63,489 bases of DNA from contig CANDNA010000020.1 in NCBI GenBank assembly GCA_947385955.1, positions 1-63,489 on the forward strand, in the 5' to 3' direction. Source of the stretch: an uncultured Clostridia bacterium (GTDB taxonomy: Bacteria > Bacillota > Clostridia > Lachnospirales > Lachnospiraceae). Position numbers and translations under genes: made by a program. Positions 55,566-63,489 of the stretch are shown piece by piece. The notes below the pieces were generated by a model. It did no database searches, was not told where the DNA came from, and saw nothing but the letters and a program-made list of their open reading frames with translations. Every line of letters starts with the position of its first letter. Positions within the stretch are counted from its first letter, which is position 1.

Positions 55566-56750
55566 ATGAAAATGAAAAAAGTTATGTCACTCGTACTTGC
55601 ATTGGCTATGACTCTTTCTCTGACAGCATGCGGCGGAGAAGAGGCGGCAAGTGCTCCTGCAGCAGAGCCGGAAGCAGCAGCTCCTGCAGAATCAGAAGCT
55701 GCACCGGAAGAAGAGGCTGCTCCTGCAGAATCAGAAGCTGCACCCGCTGCAGAAGGCGCAGATGTATCCGGTAAGACAGTTGTATTTATTCCTAAGGTAA
55801 CAGGTAATGCTTTCTTCGAAGCAGCCAATGACGGCGCACAGAAATATGCGGCTGACTGGGGCATCACTGTTGATTATCAGGGAAGCGCAACCGCAGGTGT
55901 TGCAGATCAGGTACAGGTAATTAACAATGCAGTGGCAAGCGGCGCAGATGCAATCTGCATTTCTACAGTAGATGCAGCAGGCGTTCGTGATGCATTGCTG
56001 GAAGCACAGGAAGCAGGGCTTGCTGTATGTACATGGGACTCTGATGCACAGTCTGATGCACGTGCGCTGATGGTATCCCAGGGTACTCCTGAGATTCTGG
56101 GCCAGATGCTGGTGGATATGTCTGTAGATGCTTTGAAAAAGCGCGGCGTTGATCCGGCAAAAGATGAAGTAAAATATGTATGGCACTACTCTCAGGCAAC
56201 TGTAACCGACCAGAACTCCTGGCAGGTAGCAGGCGAAGCAATCATTGCAAAGGATTATCCGAACTGGACAAGAGTTGCAGACAACTACTATTCCAATCAG
56301 GATGCTGAGCAGGCAGTTTCCACAGGCGCTGCAATCCTGGATGCATATCCGGACATCGACCTGATCATCTGCAATGACTCCACAGCGCTTCCGGGACAGT
56401 TGAAGGCAGCACAGAATAAGGGGATTACAAAAGACGATATGACAATCACAGGCTTTGCAACACCTATGGCAATCAAAGAGTACTGTGATGCAGGCGTTCT
56501 GTATGAATGGGGTCTTTGGGACTGCGGTATCCAGGGCGCTCTTGGATGCTATCTGGCAGCTTACATGGCAGCAGGCAATGAAGTAAAAGTAGGCGATGTG
56601 ATTTCCGTACCCGGAATCGGCGACTGCGAAGTTATGGCAAATGACTGCCTGACAGAAGGCGATACAACAGCAGATACCAACAACGGTGTGGTACTTCTTC
56701 CGGAGCGTGTTGTATTTGACGAAAGCAATGTAAACAATTACAACTTCTAA
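55566..56750 (+). CDS. lsrB: AI-2 binding lipoprotein LsrB
   Basis: 394 aa. Lipoprotein signal with LSLTAC and the lipidated Cys22, then an Ala/Glu/Pro linker of about 45 residues containing two copies of PAESEAAP, then a periplasmic-binding-protein fold. IPKVTGNAFFEAA, TWDSDAQSDAR, ATVTDQNSW and the closing NNGVVLLPERVVFDESN follow Salmonella LsrB closely. AAGGAGG stands before ATG 55566. Compared from memory with Salmonella LsrB, the ligand residues K35, D116, D166 and Q167 are kept, while P220 is Asn and A222 is Ser here. Confidence 0.92.
   Translation: MKMKKVMSLVLALAMTLSLTACGGEEAASAPAAEPEAAAPAESEAAPEEEAAPAESEAAPAAEGADVSGKTVVFIPKVTGNAFFEAANDGAQKYAADWGITVDYQGSATAGVADQVQVINNAVASGADAICISTVDAAGVRDALLEAQEAGLAVCTWDSDAQSDARALMVSQGTPEILGQMLVDMSVDALKKRGVDPAKDEVKYVWHYSQATVTDQNSWQVAGEAIIAKDYPNWTRVADNYYSNQDAEQAVSTGAAILDAYPDIDLIICNDSTALPGQLKAAQNKGITKDDMTITGFATPMAIKEYCDAGVLYEWGLWDCGIQGALGCYLAAYMAAGNEVKVGDVISVPGIGDCEVMANDCLTEGDTTADTNNGVVLLPERVVFDESNVNNYNF
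55680..55744 (+). repeat. In-frame direct repeat in the lsrB linker
   Basis: A 26-bp sequence occurs exactly at 55680-55705 and 55719-55744, period 39 bases (13 codons). It encodes the flexible AAPAESEAAP linker. Copy-number change would alter only linker length. Confidence 0.85.
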
Positions 56751-56771
56751 GAAAAAGCAATGCAGGATGAT

Positions 56772-56801
56772 ATGTGCAGGGAGCGGCAGCTTCCTGCACA
56801 T
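56772..56801 (+). other. Hairpin between lsrB and lsrF
   Basis: A stem of 9 strict pairs (ATGTGCAGG with CCTGCACAT), extendable by two more, is not followed by a T run. It probably protects the 3' end of the lsrB message or lowers read-through into lsrF, as is common after binding-protein genes. Confidence 0.6.
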
Positions 56802-56869
56802 GTACTGCTTTGGACAGAGAAGAAAAGCATGGGTTTGATTCACATAGAAAATAAGGAGGTTATATATAA

Positions 56870-57751
56870 ATGGCAGATGTAGATGGATTGAAAGTAGCAA
56901 AAGATTATAAGGTTTCCGTACCTTTTGCAAATCAGGGGGATTTTCATGTAAAGGGAGCAAATAACCTGGATTGGGGTATGAAAAAACATCTTTCCAATAT
57001 TTTCGATCCGGTAAGTGGCAATACGGTCATGTTTGCTTTTGACCACGGATATTTTATGGGTTCTACGGCAGGTCTGGAAAGACTGGATATTCTGATCCCT
57101 CAGCTGGTTCCCCATGTGGATGTGCTGATGGGAACAAGAGGAGCGCTCCGTACCTGTGTTCCGCCGCAGTGTCGCAAAGGTATCGCACTTCGGACGACTT
57201 CCGGTTCTTCTATGCTGAATGATGATCTTTCTCATGAAGTAGTGGCAGTGGATATTGAAGATGCGATCCGTATGAATGCTGACTGTATGGCAGTACAGAC
57301 ATTTATCGGTGCGGACGGGCAGCTTTCCAGCATCGACAATCTGTCCCGTACCATCAATGCGGGAATCCGTCACAGTATCCCGACTATGGGTGTGGTTGCA
57401 GTAGGCAAACAGATGGAGCGGACCGATCGTTTCTTCAAGCTGGCAACCAGAATACTGGCTGAGCTGGGGGCCAATATTATCAAGACCTATAATTGCGAAA
57501 ACTTTGAAGAAGTCGTAGCGGCATGCCCGGTTCCCATCGTAGTGGCCGGCGGAAAGAAACTTCCGGAGCAGGATGCGCTGACTCTTGCCTATGAAGTAAT
57601 CAGCAAAGGCGCAAGAGGCGTCGATATGGGACGTAATATTTTCCAGAGCCAGGATCCGGTTGCTATGGCACAGGCAGTGAATATGGTGGTTCATAAAGGC
57701 GCTACGGATAAAGAAGCCTATGAATTTTTCCAGGATACAAAGAAGAACTGA
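56870..57751 (+). CDS. lsrF: LsrF-type aldolase/thiolase
   Basis: 293 aa, class I aldolase barrel that completes phospho-AI-2 breakdown, transferring an acetyl group to CoA in E. coli. MFAFDHGYFMG, the Schiff-base Lys in ANIIKTYNCENFEE, VVAGGKKLPEQDAL and GARGVDMGRNIFQ are LsrF signatures. Last gene of the operon. AAGGAGG precedes the start. Confidence 0.93.
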   Translation: MADVDGLKVAKDYKVSVPFANQGDFHVKGANNLDWGMKKHLSNIFDPVSGNTVMFAFDHGYFMGSTAGLERLDILIPQLVPHVDVLMGTRGALRTCVPPQCRKGIALRTTSGSSMLNDDLSHEVVAVDIEDAIRMNADCMAVQTFIGADGQLSSIDNLSRTINAGIRHSIPTMGVVAVGKQMERTDRFFKLATRILAELGANIIKTYNCENFEEVVAACPVPIVVAGGKKLPEQDALTLAYEVISKGARGVDMGRNIFQSQDPVAMAQAVNMVVHKGATDKEAYEFFQDTKKN

Positions 57752-57780
57752 GAAGGTTTTATATATGGATGGAACAGAAA

Positions 57781-57810
57781 GGGCCGACAGAGAAATGTTG
57801 GCTCTTTTTT
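57781..57810 (+). terminator. Terminator of the lsr operon
   Basis: A stem of GGGCCGACA with TGTTGGCTC (two G-T pairs) runs into TTTTTT, 30 bases after lsrF. Confidence 0.85.
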
Positions 57811-57832
57811 CATAAGAAACGGGAATAAAGGT

Positions 57833-57860
57833 TTGATTTTCTGGAAAGGAATGGTATACT
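57833..57860 (+). promoter_or_regulatory. Promoter of ppdK
   Basis: TTGATT (57833-57838) and TATACT (57855-57860) are 16 bases apart, about 40 bases before ppdK. Confidence 0.6.
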
Positions 57861-57899
57861 GGAACTATCAGTAAAAGAAATTACGGAGGGTATGATCGG

Positions 57900-60524
57900 A
57901 TGAAGAAATGGGTGTATTTATTTACAGAAGGAAATGCAACGATGCGGAATCTTCTGGGTGGAAAAGGCGCCAATCTGGCAGAGATGACCAATCTGGGGCT
58001 GCCTGTACCGCAGGGCTTTACCATTACGACGGAAGCCTGCACACAGTATTATGATGACAACAGACAGATCAATGATGAGATCATGGGTCAGATTATGGAA
58101 CATATCTCCAAGATGGAGGATATTACCGGGAAAAAATTTGGCGATAAAGAAAACCCGCTGCTCGTATCGGTACGTTCCGGTGCAAGGGCTTCCATGCCGG
58201 GCATGATGGATACCATCCTGAACCTGGGCCTGAATGAAGAAGTGGTGGAAGTGCTTGCGGCAAAATCCGGGAATCCCCGCTGGGCATGGGACTGCTACAG
58301 AAGATTTATCCAGATGTATTCGGATGTGGTAATGGAAGTGGGGAAGAAATATTTCGAAGAACTCATTGACAAAATGAAATCCGAAAAAGGCATTACACTG
58401 GATGTGGATCTGACAGCAGAAGATCTGAAGGAGCTGGCAAATCAGTTCAAGGCAGAATATAAAGAAAAAATTGGTGAAGATTTCCCGTCGGATCCGAAAG
58501 AACAGCTTCTGGGCGCCATCAAGGCCGTATTCCGTTCCTGGGACAACCCCCGTGCCAATGTATACCGCCGGGACAATGACATTCCCTATTCCTGGGGTAC
58601 CGCTGTCAATGTACAGATGATGGCATTCGGTAATATGGGAGAAACCTCCGGAACCGGTGTGGCATTTACCCGTAATCCGGCTACCGGTGAAAAGAAGCTG
58701 ATGGGTGAATTTTTGATGAATGCCCAGGGCGAAGATGTGGTGGCAGGTGTACGTACGCCTCAGCCCATTGCACAGTTGGCGGATACCATGCCGGAAGTAT
58801 ATGAGCAGTTTATCGGTATCTGCAATAAGCTGGAAGATCATTACAGAGATATGCAGGATATGGAATTTACCATTGAGGACAAGCATCTGTATATGCTTCA
58901 GACAAGAAGCGGCAAGAGAACCGCAAAAGCTGCCCTGAAGATTGCCTGCGATCTGGTGGATGAGGGCATGATTTCCGAGGAAAAAGCAGTTTCCATGATA
59001 GATCCCAGAAACCTGGATTCTCTGCTGCATCCTCAGTTTGATGCAGATGCCCTGAAAGCAGCTACCCCGATTGCCAAGGCTCTTGCAGCGGCGCCGGGCG
59101 CGGCATGCGGGAAAGTGGTATTTTCCGCAGAAGATGCAAAGGCATGGGCGGCAAGAGGCGAAAAGGTAGTGCTGGTACGTCTGGAAACTTCTCCCGAGGA
59201 CATCGAAGGTATGAAGGCAGCACAGGGTATCCTGACTGTCAGAGGCGGCATGACCAGCCATGCGGCAGTGGTTGCCAGAGGTATGGGAGCCTGCTGTGTA
59301 TCCGGCTGCTCTGCAATCAATATGGATGAAGCCAATAAGAAGTTTACCCTGGCAGGAAAAGAATATCATGAAGGGGATATGCTCTCCTTTGACGGTACCA
59401 CCGGCAATATTTATGACGGCGCTATCAAAACAGTGGATGCTACCATCGCCGGCGAATTTGGCAGGATTATGTCCTGGGCTGATAAATACAGAACATTAAA
59501 GGTAAGAACCAATGCAGACACACCGACAGATGCCAAAAAGGCCAGAGAGCTGGGAGCGGAGGGCATCGGCCTGTGCAGGACAGAGCATATGTTCTTTGAA
59601 GGTGACCGGATTGACGCATTCCGCGAGATGATCTGCTCTGATACACTGGAAGAAAGAGAAGAGGCACTTGCCAAAATCCTTCCGCTGCAGAGAGGCGACT
59701 TTGAGAAATTGTATGAAGCAATGGAAGGAAATCCTGTTACCATCAGATTCCTGGATCCGCCGCTGCATGAATTTGTACCGGCAGAGGAAGCTGACATAAA
59801 GAGGCTGGCTGATGCAAAGGGTAAGTCTGTGGAAGAAATCAAGGCGATGATCGATTCTCTGCATGAAATCAACCCTATGCTGGGACACAGAGGATGCCGT
59901 CTTGCAGTTACCTATCCGGAAATCGCAAAGATGCAGACGAAAGCAGTGATCCGTGCAGCGATCAATGTGAAGAAGGCACATCCAGAATGGAATCTGGTGC
60001 CGGAAATCATGATTCCGCTGATCGGTGACAGCAAAGAATTTAAATTTGTAAAGAAGGTTGTGACAGAAACTGCCGATGCGGAAATCGCAGCAGCAGGTAC
60101 AGAGCTGAAGTATGAAGTGGGTACGATGATCGAGATTCCGAGAGCGGCTCTTACCGCAGATGAGATTGCAGAGGATGCAGCATTCTTCTGCTTCGGAACC
60201 AACGATCTGACGCAGATGACCTATGGTTTCTCACGTGATGATGCCGGAAAATTCCTGGAATCCTACTATGATGCCAAGATTTTTGAGAATGATCCGTTTG
60301 CAAAGCTGGATCAGTCCGGCGTGGGCAAGCTGATGGAAATGGCAATTTCCAAAGGCAAGGAAGCAAATGGTTCCCTCCACTGCGGTATCTGCGGCGAGCA
60401 TGGCGGAGATCCCACTTCCGTGGAATTCTGCCACCAGATCGGACTGGATTATGTATCCTGCAGCCCGTTCCGTGTACCGATTGCACGGCTGGCAGCGGCT
60501 CAGGCGGCGATTAACAGCAAGTGA
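57900..60524 (+). CDS. ppdK: Pyruvate, phosphate dikinase
   Basis: 874 aa, the usual length. It interconverts pyruvate plus ATP plus phosphate and PEP plus AMP plus PPi, a central step in anaerobic glycolysis. N-terminal ATP-grasp domain (LLGGKGANLAEM, SVRSGARASMPGMMDTILN). The swivelling domain has the phospho-carrier His454 in GGMTSHAAVVARGMG. The C-terminal PEP barrel has LCRTEHMFF and the catalytic Cys828 in SLHCGICGEHGGDP. Single gene between terminators. Confidence 0.97.
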   Translation: MKKWVYLFTEGNATMRNLLGGKGANLAEMTNLGLPVPQGFTITTEACTQYYDDNRQINDEIMGQIMEHISKMEDITGKKFGDKENPLLVSVRSGARASMPGMMDTILNLGLNEEVVEVLAAKSGNPRWAWDCYRRFIQMYSDVVMEVGKKYFEELIDKMKSEKGITLDVDLTAEDLKELANQFKAEYKEKIGEDFPSDPKEQLLGAIKAVFRSWDNPRANVYRRDNDIPYSWGTAVNVQMMAFGNMGETSGTGVAFTRNPATGEKKLMGEFLMNAQGEDVVAGVRTPQPIAQLADTMPEVYEQFIGICNKLEDHYRDMQDMEFTIEDKHLYMLQTRSGKRTAKAALKIACDLVDEGMISEEKAVSMIDPRNLDSLLHPQFDADALKAATPIAKALAAAPGAACGKVVFSAEDAKAWAARGEKVVLVRLETSPEDIEGMKAAQGILTVRGGMTSHAAVVARGMGACCVSGCSAINMDEANKKFTLAGKEYHEGDMLSFDGTTGNIYDGAIKTVDATIAGEFGRIMSWADKYRTLKVRTNADTPTDAKKARELGAEGIGLCRTEHMFFEGDRIDAFREMICSDTLEEREEALAKILPLQRGDFEKLYEAMEGNPVTIRFLDPPLHEFVPAEEADIKRLADAKGKSVEEIKAMIDSLHEINPMLGHRGCRLAVTYPEIAKMQTKAVIRAAINVKKAHPEWNLVPEIMIPLIGDSKEFKFVKKVVTETADAEIAAAGTELKYEVGTMIEIPRAALTADEIAEDAAFFCFGTNDLTQMTYGFSRDDAGKFLESYYDAKIFENDPFAKLDQSGVGKLMEMAISKGKEANGSLHCGICGEHGGDPTSVEFCHQIGLDYVSCSPFRVPIARLAAAQAAINSK

Positions 60525-60624
60525 TGCACTGGATGAAGTGTTTTTGTAGAACAAGTTTTTCCTTCCTGCAGAAGATAATTTTTGCTGATGGGGTAACAAA
60601 AAGTCAATAGGAATGAACCAAATC

Positions 60625-60665
60625 GAGGACCTTGAGGGAGATTGTACCTTCAGGGTCCTCTTCTT
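60625..60665 (+). terminator. Terminator after ppdK
   Basis: GAGGACCTTGA pairs with TCAGGGTCCTC (one G-T pair), followed by TTCTTTCCC. It lies about 100 bases after ppdK. Confidence 0.7.
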
Positions 60666-60806
60666 TCCCTTCCGTCCCCTCTCCGGTTTGGAGCGGATAA
60701 CTTTTTTCAAATTCAGCGTTTTGCACAATCATCTGTCATACTTTTCCCACCCCGTAAAAAATAATAATTGGTAGAACTTAATTTGTGCGACGGTGTGGGG
60801 TGTGGA

Positions 60807-60835
60807 TTGTTAAAGGGAGAATTTTGTGCTAAAAT
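60807..60835 (+). promoter_or_regulatory. Promoter of the PIN toxin gene
   Basis: TTGTTA (60807-60812) and TAAAAT (60830-60835) are 17 bases apart and 23 bases before the start codon. Confidence 0.65.
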
Positions 60836-60858
60836 AGTTATAAAGGGAGTGGGATACT

Positions 60859-61338
60859 ATGAACAGGAAATTGAAGGTGTATTTGGACACATCTGTTATA
60901 AGTTATCTGCAACAGAAAGATACGCCAGAGCGAATGAAAGATACATTAGCTCTTTGGACGCAGTTTGAAGCTGGAAAGTATGATATTTGTTTGTCGCAGG
61001 TGACGCTTGATGAAGTGGGTGAATGTCGAGAACCTAAAAGAACAGTATTGTATGGATATTTGAGCAGAATTTCATATATAAAGTTGGAAATTACAGATGA
61101 AGTTCTTAAAGTTGCAAATCAGATTATAGATATGGGTATACTGACAAAGAAAAGCATTGATGATTGTCAACATATAGCAACTGCTGTTGTGCACGGGTGT
61201 GACTGCATCATATCATGGAATTTTAAGCACATCGTAAATATAAGGACTATTAAGGGTATCAGGGCAATCACACACCTTGAAAGCTATAAGGATATTGATA
61301 TTATGAATCCGTCTGTATTATTGGGAGGTGGGGAATAA
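60859..61338 (+). CDS. PIN-domain putative toxin nuclease
   Basis: 159 aa. The acidic PIN residues are visible: Asp in KVYLDTSVISYL, Glu in LDEVGEC, Asp in KKSIDDCQHIATAV and a late CDCIISWNFKHI. PIN proteins are RNases, often the toxin half of toxin-antitoxin pairs. The next small gene overlaps its stop (TAATG), which is typical of such pairs, although here the partner comes second. AAAGGGAGTGG precedes the start. AT-rich. Confidence 0.85.
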   Translation: MNRKLKVYLDTSVISYLQQKDTPERMKDTLALWTQFEAGKYDICLSQVTLDEVGECREPKRTVLYGYLSRISYIKLEITDEVLKVANQIIDMGILTKKSIDDCQHIATAVVHGCDCIISWNFKHIVNIRTIKGIRAITHLESYKDIDIMNPSVLLGGGE

Positions 61339-61514
61339 TGGCATATACATTGGAAATCAGCCCGGATTTTACAGTTGAGGATATCCACAAGATTCGAGAG
61401 CGTAATTATGAAGTGACAAAGCATATGACAACGGAGGAGAAGCTACTTTATTATAACACACCAAGGACAGATGCGGAAAAGCAGATAGAAATGTTGAGGG
61501 CAATGCGCAATTAA
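61338..61514 (+). CDS. Small partner protein of the PIN gene (putative antitoxin)
   Basis: 58 aa, starting at the ATG that overlaps the PIN stop. It reads LEISPDFTVEDIHKIRERNY followed by EVTKHMTTEEKLLYYN and a basic helical tail. No known fold is recognised. Position and coupling suggest it is the antitoxin or an accessory of the PIN protein. A second, shorter copy follows at 61543. Confidence 0.7.
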   Translation: MAYTLEISPDFTVEDIHKIRERNYEVTKHMTTEEKLLYYNTPRTDAEKQIEMLRAMRN

Positions 61515-61542
61515 GTCCGTCTATATTATTAGAAAGTGAGGG

Positions 61543-61671
61543 ATGATTATAGAAAAACCTGTTTTGAGTCCAAATTTTACCATTGAAGATATTCATAAGT
61601 TGCGAGAATACAATTATGAAATAACAAAGCATATGACAGACGAGGAACGAATGGATTACTATAATAAGTGA
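61543..61671 (+). CDS. Second copy of the PIN partner gene
   Basis: 42 aa, reading LSPNFTIEDIHKLREYNYE then ITKHMTDEERMDYYNK and stop. It matches the core of the 61338 gene but lacks its basic tail and has a different first eight residues. The 30 bases before it resemble the end of the PIN gene, so it arose by tandem duplication. GTGAGGG is a possible ribosome binding site. Confidence 0.6.
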   Translation: MIIEKPVLSPNFTIEDIHKLREYNYEITKHMTDEERMDYYNK

Positions 61672-61842
61672 GGAAGAGAAGTTTAGAGAAAATGAAAGCC
61701 TTATAATTATTTCAGTACCACAGAGTAAATGAGCGATATACGGTGTCTCATAGACTGCCATATACCGCCCAAGCGGTGATTAATAATTGATGACATAGAA
61801 ATTTGGGTACTCGCAGGCGAAAGTATTGAAGAATGGCTTAAT

Positions 61843-61868
61843 ACAATAGAAAGCAAGCTTTCTATTGT
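61843..61868. repeat. Perfect palindrome
   Basis: ACAATAGAAAGC and GCTTTCTATTGT are separated only by AA. With so short a loop it is more likely a protein-binding dyad or cruciform site than an RNA terminator. No T run follows. Confidence 0.7.
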
Positions 61869-62019
61869 CATGAATCAAGGATTTTTAGGCTTGGTGGGGT
61901 TCATCACGGTGGGTGGTGGACCCCAATTTTTTGGTTTTTGGATGCCGCTGATAGGATGGCGATAGGGGATAAAATCGTACTATCAGGCAAAAGTATACTT
62001 TCACGCAAAAGTCTGGGGG

Positions 62020-62144
62020 TTCCGTGATAGTATAAAACGGAAAGGTAAAAAGGAGTAGGATATTGACGGTTTTGGCTGAAAGGTATATTAGATTGATGGA
62101 AAAAGCTGTCGGAAAACGGGGTATATGAGTTTCCGTGATAGTAT
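62020..62144 (+). repeat. Direct repeat pair TTCCGTGATAGTAT
   Basis: Exact copies lie at 62020-62033 and 62131-62144. A similar inverted core (TACTATCA) lies near 61978. Function unknown. Confidence 0.7.
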
Positions 62145-62485
62145 GGGGTTTTGCCTGTTTGTTTGCTGTGGATATTAATGGAAAATTGCCGATTTCTTCA
62201 ATAAATACCTGAAATAGAGAATATACAACTATATAATCATTGGGTCTATTTGACCACTATTATTCTTAAAGCCAATACAAAATCATTCAATATAGATATT
62301 TGCTATTCAACTGCTTTTGATTTATATTTAAAAGCAGAGAACAAGCGGCTCTATAAGAATGGATAAGTGTTGGTTTTAGGATTTTTTATTAGTGTACATT
62401 ATGAGCAGAAATAAGTGGATAAATAGTGCGTTCAGAGTGATTAATAGACTACCAAAAGAAAACCAAAGCCAAGGAGGAAACGCAC

Positions 62486-62890
62486 ATGAGGACACAGAGA
62501 TTTGGGATTGAGATTGAAATGACGGGCATCACAAGGGAAAAGGCAGCGGAGACCATTGCCGCATACTTCGGGACGGAGAGCTTTTACCTCGGCACTTACT
62601 ACAAGACCTACGGGGCAAAGGACAGGCAGGGGCGGACATGGAAAGCCACCTACGATTCCAGCATCATCGCACAGAAAAAGAGCGGCGGGCGCACGGTCAA
62701 TGTCTGTGTCGGCAAAGTAAATATACTTTGCCCGGACGGTAGAAAACTGAACATTAATGGGGAAGAAAAGATACAGGGCGGTTTGTGGCGGCAGTATTTC
62801 CAAAACCAAAACTGCCTGCGGCTTGTTTTAGAAATCCCTAACCCAACGGACTATATGAACATTGTTTCATATTATGCAGGAGATTGTTGA
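62486..62890 (+). CDS. Truncated amidoligase-family protein
   Basis: 134 aa. The first about 75 residues (RTQRFGIEIEMTGITREKAA, then FGTESFYLGTYYKTYGAKD and GRTWKATYDSSI) match the N-terminus of the amidoligase_2 family, which in full has about 300 aa. After AQKKSGGRTVNVC the sequence changes to VGKVNILCPDGRKLNINGEE and ends without the catalytic centre, so the product is probably non-functional or a fusion by recombination. Such genes are common on integrative elements of Clostridia. AAGGAGG lies before the start. Confidence 0.65.
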   Translation: MRTQRFGIEIEMTGITREKAAETIAAYFGTESFYLGTYYKTYGAKDRQGRTWKATYDSSIIAQKKSGGRTVNVCVGKVNILCPDGRKLNINGEEKIQGGLWRQYFQNQNCLRLVLEIPNPTDYMNIVSYYAGDC

Positions 62891-62970
62891 TCTGTTTGTA
62901 AATATTTCATAATAAAGGGGGCTGGACGGTTTATTTGCCAGCTCCGTCTTTTTGAAAGGAGTTAAACATT

Positions 62971-63489
62971 TAGACCGCAGAACTGGCATTAAAGGAAGCG
63001 TCAGAATCCAATCCGGGGTATGGACAGACCATTCCCGGTATGTAGCCGGAGCCTGTAAAAATATTGCGTTACGCTGTAAAGATTTATCTTCTGAACAGGC
63101 GTATCTTTTCGGACTGTTACATGATATTGGACGTTATGCCGGAGTGAGTTCGGAAAGACATCTGATAGACGGCTATCGTTACTGTATGGAGCGTGGGTGG
63201 GAAAAAGCTGCACAGATATGTATATCCCACGCATTTATGATACAGGATATTGATACTTCTATCGGAGAGTTTGATGTCAGTAATGAGGATTACCTGTTTA
63301 TGAAAAAGTTTCTCGAGGAGGCGCTATATGATGATTATGACCGTTTAGTGCAGCTATGCAATGCATTGGCGATGCCTATGGGGTTTTGTCTTTTGGAAAA
63401 GAGATTTGTGGACGTGACAATACGGTACGGCGTTCACCCGGCGACAATAGACAGGTGGAAAAAGATTTTAGAGATTAAAGAACTGTTTG
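62971..63489 (+). pseudogene. HD-domain protein gene, damaged 5' end, runs off the window
   Basis: From about 63019 to the end one frame reads VWTDHSRYVAGACKNIA, YLFGLLHDIGRYAG, DGYRYCMERGWEKAAQICIS and continues without a stop. This is an HD phosphohydrolase-type domain (His-Asp in LLHDIG). The expected N-terminus (AELALKEASESNPG) is present just upstream but in another frame, separated by a one-base shift near 63016. It is preceded by ATT-TAG where a start would be expected after AAAGGAG. The 5' end is therefore broken in the sequence as given; the 3' end is outside the window. Confidence 0.65.

Larger units (their letters stand above)
60525..60858. other. Intergenic stretch between ppdK and the PIN gene
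   Basis: It contains the ppdK terminator and, from 60807, the promoter of the PIN gene. The rest shows no gene I can support. Confidence 0.6.
61672..62485. other. 814-bp stretch without a supported gene
   Basis: No open frame is convincing. It holds a perfect 12-bp inverted repeat (61843-61868), a 14-bp direct repeat (62020-62033 and 62131-62144) and a related inverted copy near 61978. The end (62465-62482) carries the AAGGAGG site of the next gene. The arrangement resembles a control region of a mobile element, but no replication or transfer gene is present. Confidence 0.55.

Noticed and set aside
57918-59369. 483-codon open frame on the minus strand
   Set aside because: Antisense to ppdK, no motif and a biased composition: a shadow frame.
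1-63489. CRISPR arrays, tRNA and rRNA genes
   Set aside because: No regularly spaced repeats and no tRNA T-loop or rRNA signature sequences were seen on either strand while reading; short or divergent RNAs could be missed.

Overview
The window looks like a chromosomal segment of a motile, anaerobic, Gram-positive member of the Clostridia, most likely Lachnospiraceae. The evidence is strong AGGAGG-type ribosome binding sites, an FprA-type oxygen-reducing flavoprotein, pyruvate phosphate dikinase, a DUF4317 protein, a YtaF-like sporulation-type membrane protein, and the hprK-glcK-murB-rapZ-whiA-crh operon. No rRNA, tRNA or CRISPR array was seen. Genus cannot be fixed from the sequence alone.

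Layout. (1) 1-15.4 kb is a visibly AT-rich accessory/defence island: a 1594-aa STAND NTPase with a putative N-terminal nuclease (Avs-like), a RhuM protein, and a type I restriction-modification operon (hsdM, a broken small gene, hsdS, hsdR), followed by frameshifted DUF3795 and DUF6037-like genes. The hsdS gene is the most striking object. It encodes three target-recognition domains instead of two, carries an in-frame TAEL repeat in its first spacer, and has a GACA tetranucleotide tract just before the third domain. Any frame slip there would give a normal-length two-domain HsdS. (2) 15.5-21.4 kb is a mec-like beta-lactam response module: a PBP2a-like transpeptidase, an unknown exported protein, and divergent blaI-blaR1, joined by three near-identical 20-bp operators. 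(3) 21.5-26.2 kb holds a chemoreceptor, a decayed DNA methyltransferase, a truncated DUF4317 gene and a ferritin-like protein. (4) 26.2-47.7 kb is mostly housekeeping: glutamine synthetase, a very large flagellin with a sigma-28-type promoter lying inside the preceding terminator, SDR, FprA, YtaF, YitT, pyrG, ftsH, uvrC, and the hprK...crh-lipid kinase operon. Crh has Glu instead of the phosphorylatable His15.

(5) 47.7-57.8 kb is a complete Lsr-type autoinducer-2 uptake and processing locus. Divergent lsrR-lsrK (followed by a cupin and an AEC transporter) face lsrA-C-D-B-F. No lsrG is present; the cupin could take its place. The AI-2 receptor keeps four of the six classical ligand contacts. 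(6) 57.9-60.5 kb is ppdK. (7) 60.5 kb to the end is accessory again: a PIN-domain toxin with a small downstream partner that has been tandemly duplicated, a non-coding stretch with palindromes and direct repeats, a truncated amidoligase gene, and a 5'-damaged HD-domain gene running off the end.

Several single-base frame lesions occur, all in accessory genes, while long core genes are intact. This suggests real decay, though sequencing error cannot be excluded.
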